DNA of 35,035 bases, from NCBI GenBank assembly GCA_017857395.1, contig JAFMDF010000066.1, positions 1 through 35,035 of the forward strand, read 5' to 3'. Shown piece by piece: positions 19,901-27,861 of this stretch. This stretch comes from Bacteroidota bacterium (GTDB lineage: Bacteria > Bacteroidota > Bacteroidia > Chitinophagales > Saprospiraceae). The notes below the pieces were generated by a model, which saw nothing but the letters and a program-made list of their open reading frames with translations, was not told the DNA's origin and ran no database searches. Made by a program: the position numbers and the translations under genes. Within the stretch, counting starts at the first letter, position 1; each line of letters starts with the position of its first letter.

Positions 19901-20203
19901 GCGACTGCAAATATGGATACGACTTTAATCAATCTAGAAAGTAAACTCATTCAGTTAAAATACACAGGCACGGGACAGGATGAAGTGCGCTACCCAGTTC
20001 GATTGGCTGAACGAATTAATTATTTGGCAGGAACTATAGCCATTGCTGATTTTCCACCTGCTGACCCGCATCGGGAAGTACATCAACTGTTAAAAGAACG
20101 ATTGGTAGCTGTTCAGAAAGAATATGAGGTATTGAAGGCAAAAGATTTAGTTGCTTTTACCAAAATGTTGGGTGAGCATGGAGTTGGTTTGCTACTCAAA
20201 TAA
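16991..20203 (+). CDS. Large exported sortilin/Asp-box beta-propeller protein (VPS10-like)
   Basis: The 1070-residue protein has a signal peptide (to about FANPQIGQSQ, residue 28). A long region of beta-propeller repeats follows (about 45-760) with Asp-box motifs of the S-x-D-G-G-x-T-W type: SVDGGIAWKP, SMDGGETWTH, TEDGGKTWQH, STDGGKTWEK, SKDGGATWTN and SDYGQTWQK. Such WD40/YVTN/BNR-like, sortilin-type proteins are abundant secreted or periplasmic proteins in Bacteroidota. Their biochemical role is mostly unknown; Asp boxes are structural and not evidence of sialidase activity. A beta-sandwich-like segment (about 800-920, PFSILVPPGKYKVHL) precedes a helical, probably coiled-coil C-terminus (about 920-1070). 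No T9SS tail is seen. The start ATG directly precedes the signal peptide in an A-rich context. A terminator hairpin lies 30 bases downstream. Confidence 0.9.
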   Translation: MSKHSFLYLLLLSLLISFFANPQIGQSQTLEKEQIKQLKYRHIGPVGNRIISVAGIPGDPLTYYVGAATGGIWKSVDGGIAWKPIFDDKPVHAIGALAIAPSDSEIIYAGTGESFIRSNVSLGNGMWKSMDGGETWTHIGLDKTGRISRVVVHPDNPDIVYVAAVGHAYAPQKERGIFMTEDGGKTWQHTLFVDENTGASDIVMSPHNPRILFAGTWELKLATWNRTSGGPGSGVYKSTDGGKTWEKMTKGLPKLPVGKIALAMTPAQKGRVYAQIETGDGVPLNGKPTSTGELWRSDDNGKSWKLVNSNRDMGGRQAYYTRCAASPDNPHEIYFIWAGFSRSIDGGKTLEPSAPGSQPNWDHHEMWIDPTDGNRMIVVGDGGLSISQNRGKDWDRTQLGVAQVYHVTTDNAIPYNVLTNRQDGPAMRGPSNTRTGGFFGAGMIPTGAWRDIGGGESGFATPDPTNPDIVWSSASGMGPLGGIVTRYNVNTGQYRQVEVWPEFPVGHPAADAKFRFQWTFPLLISPHDNNTVYVTSQHVHRTTNKGQTWEVISPDLTLNDKSKQGFSGGLTGDNINVEYANVIYAFDESPVQKGVFWAGTNDGLVQISKDGGATWTNVTKNIPNLPKDGVVRNIDASKWDAGKAYLTIEFHQVGNFKPYVYKTSDYGQTWQKITNGIEDTGLNYTRCIREDPVKKGLLYLGTETKLFVSFNDGQTWQSLMSNLPHTPMYWLDIPEHYNDLVIGTYGRGIWILDDITPLQQLTEDLTKAKAHLFAPKPAYRFRPVTSNMQFFPEPSFGKDPAFGASLNYWLSEKNDSVKIHIVDSAGDTVRTLKHKGKAGINRVMWDLKDEPNEPIVLRNKPLYADWFVLSKKGDHNPLIKPFSILVPPGKYKVHLAAGSDTNIQEVEILKDPHSEGSLADIEAQTTILKDLQKDMTTVAEMVNEIEIMRMQLGDLKATMTALKKPTDLIKATANMDTTLINLESKLIQLKYTGTGQDEVRYPVRLAERINYLAGTIAIADFPPADPHREVHQLLKERLVAVQKEYEVLKAKDLVAFTKMLGEHGVGLLLK

Positions 20204-20232
20204 AAACGTTTTAGATTATTTACTTTAAGCAC

Positions 20233-20273
20233 AACATTACCCTGTGATTTGCCATCATGGGGTAATGTTTTTT
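20233..20273 (+). terminator. Hairpin with T6 tract after the Asp-box protein gene
   Basis: Arms at 20233-20248 and 20254-20269 match at 14 of 16, with a 5-base loop, and a T6 run closes the stem. The form ATTACCC..GGGTAAT is shared with hairpins at 22081-22111 and 24045-24075, so it also belongs to a repeated family. Confidence 0.75.
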
Positions 20274-20325
20274 AAGTTTGTGATAAATAATCAGACAAAA
20301 ATAAATTAACAACTAAACAAAGATT

Positions 20326-20464
20326 GCTGGTTAGGACTATTAGTCCGAAACCACTATTTTTCTTGCCTCTGGCAAGTGTTATTAGCTGGAATTTTAAAAA
20401 ATAGATGCTCTAAATTCGCCAGAGGCGAGCCAATAAAAGTATCGGACTAAAAGTCCTAACCAGC
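20326..20464. repeat. Palindromic element with 23-bp arms
   Basis: The arms at 20326-20348 and 20442-20464 match at 22 of 23. Each arm contains a smaller self-complementary core (GGACTATTAGTCC on the left). Inside lies another inverted pair, GCCTCTGGC (20365-20373) and GCCAGAGGC (20418-20426). It fills most of the 20204-20568 gap and ends about 105 bases before the next gene. No ORF of note is inside. The design resembles the palindrome at 7346-7424. Confidence 0.75.
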
Positions 20465-20568
20465 AGCAGCTATCCAATAATCTAAAAATTGTTCGTTTAT
20501 CTTTGTCAAACTACTTACACCTCATTAACCTAATTTTTGAAGCATTTAAAAGCAAAAATACTAAACTG

Positions 20569-21936
20569 ATGAAATATCTATCTTTCCTTATTCTTTCTAC
20601 CCTAATCATTAGTTGTCAATCGGATACACCCAATAATAATGATAACCAAATCAATCAACCTTCCTACGAATTGGGCGTAGTTGGTGGATTTAGCGAATTA
20701 ATTGCCGCTGGCGTCAAACAATTAGGGTTAAGTGCACCTATGTCGCCCAAGGAAATGGATGCCTTTATTATTGATGCCGAAAAAGTAGCGGCAAAACATG
20801 GCGTTTCTGTATTCCGAGAATCCGATTTGCTAATCACGAATCTTTTTCCAGCCGATGTGGCGAAAGAGAAGGAAGTACTTTTATTATATACGGGCAATAC
20901 CAAAGACGCCTATCTCCAACTAAAAGCGGATAAAGCGAAGTTTGAAAAAGCAGCTGCTTATGATACAAAAGCCAGTATGGACATTTCCAGAAGATTCGGT
21001 CGATTATTGAGTTATAGCCCTAAAAAAATCAATCAATTATTAGCTCAAAATACGGACTTCCGAACGATGGCTGATTTTGGAATTAAGGCAACCAATTTAT
21101 TCCTTTATTATAAAGATTTAGAAGCAGCAGGAGATTTTTATGTTTCCACTTTGGGCATGGAATTGGTGGCAGATTATGGAATGGCTTTACTCCTACGAAT
21201 GACCTCCGATTCCTATTTGATTCTAGTCGATGCTACCAAAGGCATGCATACCGCCGAAGAGCCTAAAACAGTTGCTTTAGCTTTACTGACCGAGCAATTA
21301 AAGGAATGGTATGATTATTTAAAAAGCAAGGAAGTTTCCATAAAGTATACCTACAAAGAAGGCGCTGCACATGATGGATTTGTCGCTATTGACCCAGAAG
21401 GTTATTTACTAGAATTTGAACGATTTAATCAACATCCAGAAAATGAAAAATTCATCCCTATTTTAAATAATAACAAGATAAAAACCATTCCGTCCAATCC
21501 TAAAAGTACGAAGCCGGCAGGATTAACTATTCATTCGACCATTACTTGGTTGTATAATAAAGAGGTCTTAGCCATGCAAAATTATTATCAAGATGTGCTA
21601 GGATTAGAATTGGTCGCAGACCAAGGATGGACAAAAATTTATCAAGCGGCTACTACTGGTTTCCTAGCAATTGTAGATGAAAGAAGAGGGATGCACAATT
21701 TTACCGAAAAGAAAGCCGTCAATGTTGGATTTATCATAGAGGAGTTGAGTCCCTGGTTTGATTATGTCAAAGCGAATAACATACTAGAACTTCGAGACAC
21801 CACCTTGAATATTGGCCCCGAAACAAGGTATAAGTCCTTTGTTGGGTATGGACCAGAAACCTATTATTGGGAATTTGATGCCTTTTTTCCACATGGGGAT
21901 AATACGCTTTTGTTACAATATTTAGACGACGAATGA
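20569..21936 (+). CDS. Lipoprotein with two VOC (glyoxalase-fold) domains
   Basis: I choose ATG 20569 because it gives a lipoprotein signal, MKYLSFLILSTLIISCQSD (Cys16). An in-frame ATG at 20503 would add 22 residues that break the signal. The 455-residue product has a helical N-terminal region (about 30-165, with MSPKEMDAFIIDAEKVA) and then two vicinal-oxygen-chelate modules. In the first (about 170-285), NLFLYYKDLEAAGDFYVSTL begins the fold and EGYLLEFERF ends it. In the second (about 325-450), STITWLYNKEVLAMQNYYQD begins it and GPETYYWEFDAF ends it. VOC proteins include glyoxalases, dioxygenases and resistance proteins. The usual metal ligands are only partly evident (terminal Glu residues), so activity is unassigned. 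An exported double-VOC lipoprotein is unusual, because most members are cytoplasmic. Confidence 0.82.
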   Translation: MKYLSFLILSTLIISCQSDTPNNNDNQINQPSYELGVVGGFSELIAAGVKQLGLSAPMSPKEMDAFIIDAEKVAAKHGVSVFRESDLLITNLFPADVAKEKEVLLLYTGNTKDAYLQLKADKAKFEKAAAYDTKASMDISRRFGRLLSYSPKKINQLLAQNTDFRTMADFGIKATNLFLYYKDLEAAGDFYVSTLGMELVADYGMALLLRMTSDSYLILVDATKGMHTAEEPKTVALALLTEQLKEWYDYLKSKEVSIKYTYKEGAAHDGFVAIDPEGYLLEFERFNQHPENEKFIPILNNNKIKTIPSNPKSTKPAGLTIHSTITWLYNKEVLAMQNYYQDVLGLELVADQGWTKIYQAATTGFLAIVDERRGMHNFTEKKAVNVGFIIEELSPWFDYVKANNILELRDTTLNIGPETRYKSFVGYGPETYYWEFDAFFPHGDNTLLLQYLDDE

Positions 21937-22014
21937 TTTGAACTAAAGACGCCAAATCTTTAAGGTTTGAAGCCCTCCAAAAAAATCAATTTAATGAAAA
22001 AGCAATAAACATTG

Positions 22015-22074
22015 GTTGGTCTTCATTCATCCGTTGGTAGTTAAAAAATAACCAACGGATGAATGAAGACCAAC
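22015..22074. repeat. Perfect palindrome with 24-bp arms and 12-base loop
   Basis: Arms at 22015-22038 and 22051-22074 are perfectly complementary. Each arm starts and ends with the same GTTGGT hexamer (one inside CCGTTGGT). The element at 29721-29777 has the same geometry (24-bp perfect arms, short loop, ATCCGTTG in the arm), so the two are members of a family. It lies 78 bases after the VOC gene. There is no U-tract. Confidence 0.8.
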
Positions 22075-22080
22075 GGGAGT

Positions 22081-22111
22081 TTTACCCCGTGACTTCCCGT
22101 CACTGGGTAAA
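22081..22111. repeat. TTTACCCC hairpin, copy 2
   Basis: Arms at 22081-22093 and 22099-22111 match at 12 of 13 around the loop TTCCC. It is nearly identical to the hairpin at 24045-24075 (same arm, same loop) and related to the one at 20233. No T-run follows, so here it is less likely to terminate transcription. It directly follows the 22015-22074 palindrome. Confidence 0.75.
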
Positions 22112-22263
22112 TATAAAAGGCTTCGCCTATTTAAATGATTTCTTCCTTATCTAATCAACGCCTAAAATATTTTTAAAAGAAAAGTGACCTTTCAATAAAA
22201 TAGTAGTCTTAAGAATGTAAGAGGATATTATTTAAATATATCCTCACATGGAATTTCACAAGT

Positions 22264-22307
22264 TTTTAGGTTTTCTTCTTCCTTTTAGGTTTTTTTTCTC
22301 CTTCCTT
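22264..22307 (+). promoter_or_regulatory. Pyrimidine-rich direct repeat in the leader region of the RRM gene
   Basis: Two overlapping copies of TTTTAGGTTTT followed by a C/T run ending CTTCCTT lie at 22264-22284 and 22283-22307, about 70-110 bases before the RRM start codon. If transcribed, this would be a long U/C-rich 5' leader. RRM proteins of this type are often cold-inducible and may bind their own mRNA, so a regulatory role is plausible but not demonstrated. Confidence 0.3.
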
Positions 22308-22375
22308 ATGTTTTTCATTTCACATTTTTTATTTATTTACTATCCGTTTTCAACGGTTAGTTAACTTTTATTTTT

Positions 22376-22723
22376 ATGAATATTTTCGTTGCAAAGTTAA
22401 ATTTCGATACACAAGAAAGAGATTTACAAGATGCATTTGCTGCTCACGGAGCAGTTGACTCAGTTAAAATTATTATGGACAAATTTACAGGCAAATCAAA
22501 AGGGTTTGGTTTTGTAGAAATGCCAAACGAGGCCGAAGCACAAGCTGCTATTGACGATTTAAATGACCAAGATTTTGACGGTCGTACAATCGTTGTTAAA
22601 AAAGCAGAACCTCGGGAAAATCGCGGCGGCGGCGGCGGTTACAATCGCGGAGGCGGTGGTGGAGGCTACAACCGTGGAGGCGGCGGTGGCGGAAGCTACG
22701 GTGGCGGTGGAAACAGATATTAA
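22376..22723 (+). CDS. Glycine-rich RNA-binding protein with one RRM
   Basis: The 115-residue protein contains one RNA recognition motif (about 2-78) and a glycine-rich tail (about 83-115). RNP2 is NIFVAKL (2-8) and RNP1 is KGFGFVEM (about 42-49), with aromatic residues in the expected RNA-contacting positions. The tail has repeats of the RGGGGGYN type. Proteins of this form are common in Bacteroidota and cyanobacteria, are often induced by cold, and act as cytoplasmic RNA chaperones or post-transcriptional regulators. The tail is encoded by GGC/GGT/GGA-rich DNA, so local GC is much higher than in the surroundings. It is a single-gene unit with its own leader and a hairpin terminator at 22764. 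Confidence 0.95.
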   Translation: MNIFVAKLNFDTQERDLQDAFAAHGAVDSVKIIMDKFTGKSKGFGFVEMPNEAEAQAAIDDLNDQDFDGRTIVVKKAEPRENRGGGGGYNRGGGGGGYNRGGGGGGSYGGGGNRY

Positions 22724-22763
22724 TACAGGCATCTTCGGATGCAATCTTTAATATAAGTACTAG

Positions 22764-22796
22764 CACAAGAGCTCCGAGTAATCGGGGCTCTTTGTG
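22764..22796 (+). terminator. Hairpin after the RRM gene
   Basis: CACAAGAGCTCCGA (22764-22777 region) pairs with TCGGGGCTCTTTGTG (22782-22796) around the loop GTAA, with one bulge and one G-T pair. It lies 41 bases after the RRM stop codon. Only a short T-rich tail follows (TTTG). Confidence 0.6.
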
Positions 22797-23004
22797 TTTG
22801 TGGTACATTTTATTTTTACTTAGCGCAGAAAGTTAATTTATTTTATATAATAGCATATAGCAATTTTGATTATCCACTTGCTTATAAATTGTTAAGATTA
22901 TGTTAAAGGAATAAGCTCTTGCATTATACATAGGACTCTTATGTATGTTTGCAATCGACTGCGAAATTATAGCCTATTTTTACACAAAAGATTACTTGGG
23001 AATT

Positions 23005-24006
23005 ATGTTTACAGATAAACACTTGAAAATTTTCTTCAACCTATGCATTGCTTTGTTGATTAATGGTTTTGCTTATGGCCAAGCTGAAGATTCGCTCTTT
23101 GTAAGCAAAGGAGCTGTCTCGTTTAAAAAAGTCATGCTAGACGGCAAGTTATTTTATCGAAATGAAAAAACGAAGGAATTCATAAGTCAATCAGCATATA
23201 ACTATATTTCTGAAGCTAGAAATGGAAAAACGCTTCCCGATACAAATCGTATAGTACATGGACAGGGGGATGATTATTGGCAAAATGACCGAGTCAATCC
23301 ATATAGAGGTGCAGTCCTGCCAACACCTTATAAAATAGCATTTGACCAGACCACATTTACCCACCCAGTTGATGGGGATATTGTGATTACCTCAAGATTT
23401 GGGAGGAGGAGAAGAGGTCCTCATAGAGGTTTAGACCTCGACCTTGTTACGGGTGATACCGTGCGCTCAGTTTTGCCTGGAATCGTTCGATTTGTGGGCT
23501 ATAGCCGAGGTCATGGTAAAACTGTTATCGTCCGCCATGCAAATGAGGTAGAAACATTATATGCTCATTTGTCTGACTATGCTGTAGAACCGAATGACCT
23601 CATTTACGAAGGACAATTACTTGGATTTGGTGGTAATACGGGCAATAGTCGAGGCAGTCATTTACATCTAGAAGTACGTTATAAAGGCGTCTGTATTCAT
23701 CCACAATATGTATTTAATTTTGATGGTAGTCAAGCGATTCGAGGATCGGAACTATGGGTTACCAATGAATGGAAAACGCCAAGATTTCACAGTTCCTATC
23801 GAACAAGTAAAGTAACGCCTATCTTCACAGAAACAGATGCCATCGCTGCTCAAAAGGCAGAGCCTCGATACCATAGAGTCCGCAAAGGAGAAACTCTTTC
23901 TCATATAGCGGGAAGATACCAGCTTAGATTAAAAGAAATTTATCAACTCAATCCTATTCCCAAAAACGCTATTCTCAATATTGGGCAAGCAATACAAGTA
24001 AGATAA
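23005..24006 (+). CDS. Exported M23 (LytM) peptidase-like protein with C-terminal LysM domain
   Basis: ATG 23005 gives a 333-residue protein with a signal peptide (MFTDKHLKIFFNLCIALLI, cut near AYGQA). An in-frame ATG at 22945 would place 20 extra residues before it. The central LytM/M23 domain (about 120-245) has the zinc-site pattern: H and D in GPHRGLDLDL, and H-x-H in SHLHLEVRYKG, with SRFGRRRRGPHRG upstream as is typical. The C-terminal LysM (about 287-333, YHRVRKGETLSHIAGRYQLR) binds peptidoglycan. The likely role is cleavage of peptidoglycan cross-bridges or activation of other wall enzymes in the periplasm, as in cell division or growth. It appears monocistronic, with a strong hairpin immediately after. 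Confidence 0.9.
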   Translation: MFTDKHLKIFFNLCIALLINGFAYGQAEDSLFVSKGAVSFKKVMLDGKLFYRNEKTKEFISQSAYNYISEARNGKTLPDTNRIVHGQGDDYWQNDRVNPYRGAVLPTPYKIAFDQTTFTHPVDGDIVITSRFGRRRRGPHRGLDLDLVTGDTVRSVLPGIVRFVGYSRGHGKTVIVRHANEVETLYAHLSDYAVEPNDLIYEGQLLGFGGNTGNSRGSHLHLEVRYKGVCIHPQYVFNFDGSQAIRGSELWVTNEWKTPRFHSSYRTSKVTPIFTETDAIAAQKAEPRYHRVRKGETLSHIAGRYQLRLKEIYQLNPIPKNAILNIGQAIQVR

Positions 24007-24044
24007 AGGATGCTAATAAAACACTTGAATAAGAATTAATATCT

Positions 24045-24075
24045 ATTACCCCGTGACTTCCCGTCACGGGGTAAT
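24045..24075 (+). terminator. Perfect TTACCCC hairpin with T-rich tail, copy 3
   Basis: Arms ATTACCCCGTGAC (24045-24057) and its exact complement (24063-24075) surround the loop TTCCC, followed by TTGTTTTTA. It lies 38 bases after the peptidase stop and fits a Rho-independent terminator. The arms and loop are the same as in the 22081-22111 hairpin apart from one mismatch. Confidence 0.8.
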
Positions 24076-24158
24076 TTGTTTTTATAAGTCCAAAAAATCA
24101 GAAAATTTCGAGCAAATTTTTCGGATTCCCCAATTCCAGTTACTTTTAGGCAAAAACG

Positions 24159-25646
24159 ATGAACCAACAACCAACTACTAAACCCAACCTCTCCAGAAAA
24201 TTAGGCCTAATAAGTCTAGCAGCGACAGGTATTTGCTCTATGTTAGGCGCATCGGTCTATGTTGTACCCATTATGATACAGCGCAATGTCCCAGGCATTG
24301 GCCCTTATGTTTTACCTGCTTTTTTACTAGCAGCCATTCCTGCTTTATTGGCGGCTTTTGCTTATGCAAGCTTATCTTCTGCGATGCCAAGGGCAGGCGG
24401 CAGTTATATTTTTGCCAGTCGAGGTTTGCATCCCTATTGGGGATTTGTGGCGAGTTTTGCCCAATGGTTTGGTTTGACAATTGTGATTGGGGTGATTTGT
24501 TATATCATTATTCCTTTTTTTAGAGATATTGCGACTGCTTTGGATTGGGAGGCAACGGCTAATTTATTAAATACAGGTTGGATAAGAGTCACTTTAGCGT
24601 TGGCTTTATTATGGACTTTTGTGGGTATTAATATGCGTGGTTTAAAATTTTATGAACGCACCTTGATTCCTTTGATGTTGTTAATGTTTGGTTTAGGGGC
24701 AATTGTTATTTTCGCAGGTTTTAGTTTTAATCATGCAGATTTTGCCACTGCCTTACAAGCAAAAGAAGGACGTTCCATTCCTACGGCAACTATTGCTGCA
24801 TTTGATTTTAGTACTTTTTTAGCAGCAGCAGCCGTTTTATTTTCTAGTTTTATTGGTTTTGATTCGATTGCCCAAGCAGGTGGAGAGGCTAAAAATCCTG
24901 AAAAATTATTGCCTCGTGCGATTGCCTTAGCGGTATTAACGGTCGGTGGTTTTTACTTCATTTTTACAGCGGCTGTGTATCATGCTGTACCTTGGCAATT
25001 TATCGCAGCAGAAGCGATGGAAAAAGACATCTCTGCACCAGGCTTATTTGGTTATTTATTATCGCCTGGTTGGGGCGTCGCCATTATTTTTGGTGCGGCA
25101 ATTGCGCTCATTAATGATTTGCCAGCGATGCTTTTATCTGTTTCTAGGTTATTATTTGCTTGGGCAGCAGATGGTATTTTTCCAAAAAGAATAGCCCAAA
25201 TTAATCCAACGACACAGACACCTCAAATCGCTTTATTTTTAAGTGGTATTATGGCAACTATTGGTATTTTAGGTAGTCATTTTGCAGGCGATTTTTTCCT
25301 TGGTATTGATATTATGGTGACCAGCATGTTGGTCAATTTTTTATTGATGTGCTTGACTTTGATTTCTTTGCCTAAAAAGAATCCAGCCATTGCGAAAAAC
25401 ATTAAAGTATTGACTTCCAATAATTTAAGGTTGGCTCTGGCATGGTTAGGCGTATTTTTTCTATCTGGATTTTTAATTATCCATATTTGGAAAGATTTGC
25501 AGGCAGATGTTGCAGCATGGTATTTTCATTCTACGCCTGTTTGGTTAATCGTGATGGGCTTGGCTTCTTTGATTTATTTTTGGCAGTTAGGGAAACTTCG
25601 AGCTAAAGGTGTTGACTTGGAGGAGTTGTTTAGGAAATTGCCTTAG
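24159..25646 (+). CDS. APC-family amino acid/polyamine permease
   Basis: The 495-residue integral membrane protein belongs to the APC superfamily, which moves amino acids or related amines across the inner membrane by symport or antiport. The first helix carries the family's glycine-rich unwound segment (TGICSMLGASVYVVP, about 22-36). The second and third helices contain the conserved AAFAYASLSSAMPRAGGSYIF (about 69-89), including the PRAGG signature. Further support is FIGFDSIAQAGGEAKNPEK in helix 6 (about 236-254) and RLLFAWAADGIFPKRIAQ (about 334-351). About 12-13 membrane helices are visible. The substrate cannot be told from sequence. There is no neighbour enzyme to suggest one. It appears monocistronic. 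Confidence 0.92.
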   Translation: MNQQPTTKPNLSRKLGLISLAATGICSMLGASVYVVPIMIQRNVPGIGPYVLPAFLLAAIPALLAAFAYASLSSAMPRAGGSYIFASRGLHPYWGFVASFAQWFGLTIVIGVICYIIIPFFRDIATALDWEATANLLNTGWIRVTLALALLWTFVGINMRGLKFYERTLIPLMLLMFGLGAIVIFAGFSFNHADFATALQAKEGRSIPTATIAAFDFSTFLAAAAVLFSSFIGFDSIAQAGGEAKNPEKLLPRAIALAVLTVGGFYFIFTAAVYHAVPWQFIAAEAMEKDISAPGLFGYLLSPGWGVAIIFGAAIALINDLPAMLLSVSRLLFAWAADGIFPKRIAQINPTTQTPQIALFLSGIMATIGILGSHFAGDFFLGIDIMVTSMLVNFLLMCLTLISLPKKNPAIAKNIKVLTSNNLRLALAWLGVFFLSGFLIIHIWKDLQADVAAWYFHSTPVWLIVMGLASLIYFWQLGKLRAKGVDLEELFRKLP

Positions 25647-25749
25647 TGTATTTTCAGTATAGCCGACAATGTCTGCTAAGAGGATGGCGGCGAGTCGCAA
25701 CCCGCAACAAATTAAATATTGTAAGTTTATTTTTGTCTCATTACGTATT

Positions 25750-25821
25750 TATTCCAAAATAAATCGTGTAGAAAGTACTTCCAGAACTTGGAGTTATGGA
25801 AGTACTAAGCCTTTTGGAATA
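25750..25821. repeat. Nested inverted repeat after the permease gene
   Basis: Outer arms TATTCCAAAA (25750-25759) and TTTTGGAATA (25812-25821), and inner arms AGTACTTCCA (25774-25783) and TGGAAGTACT (25797-25806), are all perfect complements. The element lies between the convergent permease and DUF885 genes and could act as a bidirectional RNA hairpin. A 72-codon ORF spanning it (25669-25887) is probably chance. Confidence 0.6.
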
Positions 25822-25893
25822 GAGTCTAATAAAGATAGTGAAAAATATTGTTTTAAAACTTTTATCAATCACCACCCGCTTTTCTGAAAATTT

Positions 25894-27714
25894 CTATAGT
25901 CGCTGTTCTTCAATCCACCTATCAATCTTAGCTTCCAATAAGACTAAGGGCAAACTTCCCGAATTCAATACCTGATTATGAAAAGCTTTAATATCAAAAT
26001 TATCGCCCAAAGCTGCTGTTGCTCTATTTCTTAACTCCCGAATCTTTAATTGGCCAATCTTATAAGACAAGGCTTGGCCTGGAGTTGCCATATACCGTTC
26101 GATAGAGGCAATGACCGACGCTTCTGATTCTGCTTCATTGTCTAAGGAATACTGAATGGCTTGTTCTCTAGTCCATCCCAAACCATGAATACCTGAATCA
26201 ACGACCAAGCGGATAGCACGGTGCATTTCCATGCTCAACATACCGAAATATTGAATAGGGTCTTCATACAAGCCTAATTCTTTTCCTAAAGATTCTGCAT
26301 ATAAAGCCCAACCTTCGACAAAAACGCCCATACTTTCAGGGTGCAAAAATTCAGGGAGTTGGGTGTTTTCTTGTTGTAAAGACAACTGATAATGATGCCC
26401 AGGAATTGCTTCATGCAGAAAAAGGGCTTCGTCCGAAATGGTGTTATAGCTACTTACATCTGGAATAGGGACATAAAAAATACCGCCTCTGGAAGCATCT
26501 TTTGATCCTGGTACATATTCTGCACTAGCGGATGCTTCTCGAAACGCTTCTGTTCGCCTCACTTCAAAATTAGCTTTGGGTTTTAAATCAAAAAGCTGAG
26601 TTAAGCCAATATTTACTTTATCCTTAATTTGATTAAAATTGGCAATCACTTGTGCAGGTTCGGTAAAAGGCATTTGTGCTTTGTTTGTTCTCAAATGTTC
26701 AAAAAATGCCTTAATATCTCCTTTAAAGCCTATTTGGTTTTTAGCTTTTTCCATTTCTATCAATATTCTCGCTACCTCGCTTTTTCCCAATTCATGAATC
26801 TCTTCGACCGACATATTGGTCGTTGTATGCAGTTTGATTAAATACTTGTAAGTTTCTGAACCGTTTGGTAAAGCACCTATCCCTGAAGTTTCCCGACAAA
26901 CTGGCAAATATTCTTCAACTAAAAATTGCCGAAGGGTTTTATATTTTGGTTTTAATTTATTGGTAATCATTTGACGATACGCCGCTTTTAAACGTGCTTG
27001 GTCATCGGCTGAAATACTCGCTGGCATAGAGGTAATTGGTTTATAAAATAAGTGTTGGTCAATTGGCTTCGTAATAAATTCTTCTAATTGAGGAATCATT
27101 TTTTGAGTCAATACTTTTGGCAAAACCACGCCTGTCGCCATACCTAGCTTCATTTTCACTATGCAAGTATCCAAAAAGGGTAGATAATCATCAACTCGAT
27201 GCAACCAATTATCATAATCTTTGGCCGTTTTAAAAGGTTGAACACTTTTTCCTGCTGCCAATTGAGAAAAATATAAATGCAGCGATTGTATTTGAATCAG
27301 CGGCATTAATTCAAAACTAGGTAAGTTATAAACAGGTGATGCCATTGTCACTAATTTATTCGTCAACCCTTCTCTTTTAATGGTACAATCCCATTTCATT
27401 ACTTCCATACTCAATTGTTGGGAAGGGCTGATTTTAGTGATGTCAACTTGCGCTATCGCTGCCAAAAATTGCGTATAATGCTCTATTAAATCTTGCTGAT
27501 AATCTGCGGAGATATAATTTGCCACTTGGTCATTATATTTATTTTCTCCTGACTTAGTCGCTTCAATGGGATTAATCCGTTGTTGAAAGTGATTAAAAGC
27601 TTGAAATAAGCTGTCGATATTTATTGCCTTTGCTTGAGGTACACTCATCGTTGCTTCTTGGCATCCAAGGGTCAATAATAGGCAAAGGAATAGGCTAAAG
27701 GAAAATACTTTCAT
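25894..27714 (-). CDS. DUF885-family metallopeptidase-like lipoprotein
   Basis: The 606-residue protein has a lipoprotein signal (MKVFSFSLFLCLLLTLGC, Cys18). It carries the DUF885 hallmark HEAIPGHHYQ (about 433-442), a zinc-site-like motif, followed by EGWALYAESLG about 30 residues later and ATPGQALSYKIGQLKIREL near the C-terminus. The length is typical of the family (about 550-620). DUF885 proteins are regarded as likely zinc metallopeptidases on the basis of this motif, but the substrate is unknown. It is the intact member of a pair: a divergent relative is encoded at 29828-31522. It is transcribed alone on this strand, convergent with the permease. Confidence 0.9.
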   Translation of the reverse strand: MKVFSFSLFLCLLLTLGCQEATMSVPQAKAINIDSLFQAFNHFQQRINPIEATKSGENKYNDQVANYISADYQQDLIEHYTQFLAAIAQVDITKISPSQQLSMEVMKWDCTIKREGLTNKLVTMASPVYNLPSFELMPLIQIQSLHLYFSQLAAGKSVQPFKTAKDYDNWLHRVDDYLPFLDTCIVKMKLGMATGVVLPKVLTQKMIPQLEEFITKPIDQHLFYKPITSMPASISADDQARLKAAYRQMITNKLKPKYKTLRQFLVEEYLPVCRETSGIGALPNGSETYKYLIKLHTTTNMSVEEIHELGKSEVARILIEMEKAKNQIGFKGDIKAFFEHLRTNKAQMPFTEPAQVIANFNQIKDKVNIGLTQLFDLKPKANFEVRRTEAFREASASAEYVPGSKDASRGGIFYVPIPDVSSYNTISDEALFLHEAIPGHHYQLSLQQENTQLPEFLHPESMGVFVEGWALYAESLGKELGLYEDPIQYFGMLSMEMHRAIRLVVDSGIHGLGWTREQAIQYSLDNEAESEASVIASIERYMATPGQALSYKIGQLKIRELRNRATAALGDNFDIKAFHNQVLNSGSLPLVLLEAKIDRWIEEQRL

Positions 27715-27861
27715 TATTAATGATTTTAGAAGGAAAACGGTTTGGGATTAAAGGTAGTTAGAAGGATTGAATTAAGGAAGAAAAAGAAAAGAGGTGAATG
27801 GGTTTAATTTAATTTTAGAGATTTAATGGAAATAAGAAGGTATATGAAAGTTTATGAAAAA

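Noticed and set aside
16991-20203. Sialidase identity for the Asp-box protein
   Set aside because: Asp boxes are structural and occur in many propellers; no sialidase catalytic Arg triad or Tyr/Glu pair could be recognised.
22559-22808. Alanine- or histidine/arginine-rich ORFs over the RRM gene
   Set aside because: Shadows of the glycine-rich tail read in other frames.
25669-25887. 72-codon plus-strand ORF after the permease gene
   Set aside because: It spans a nested inverted repeat and has no recognisable feature; treated as a chance ORF.
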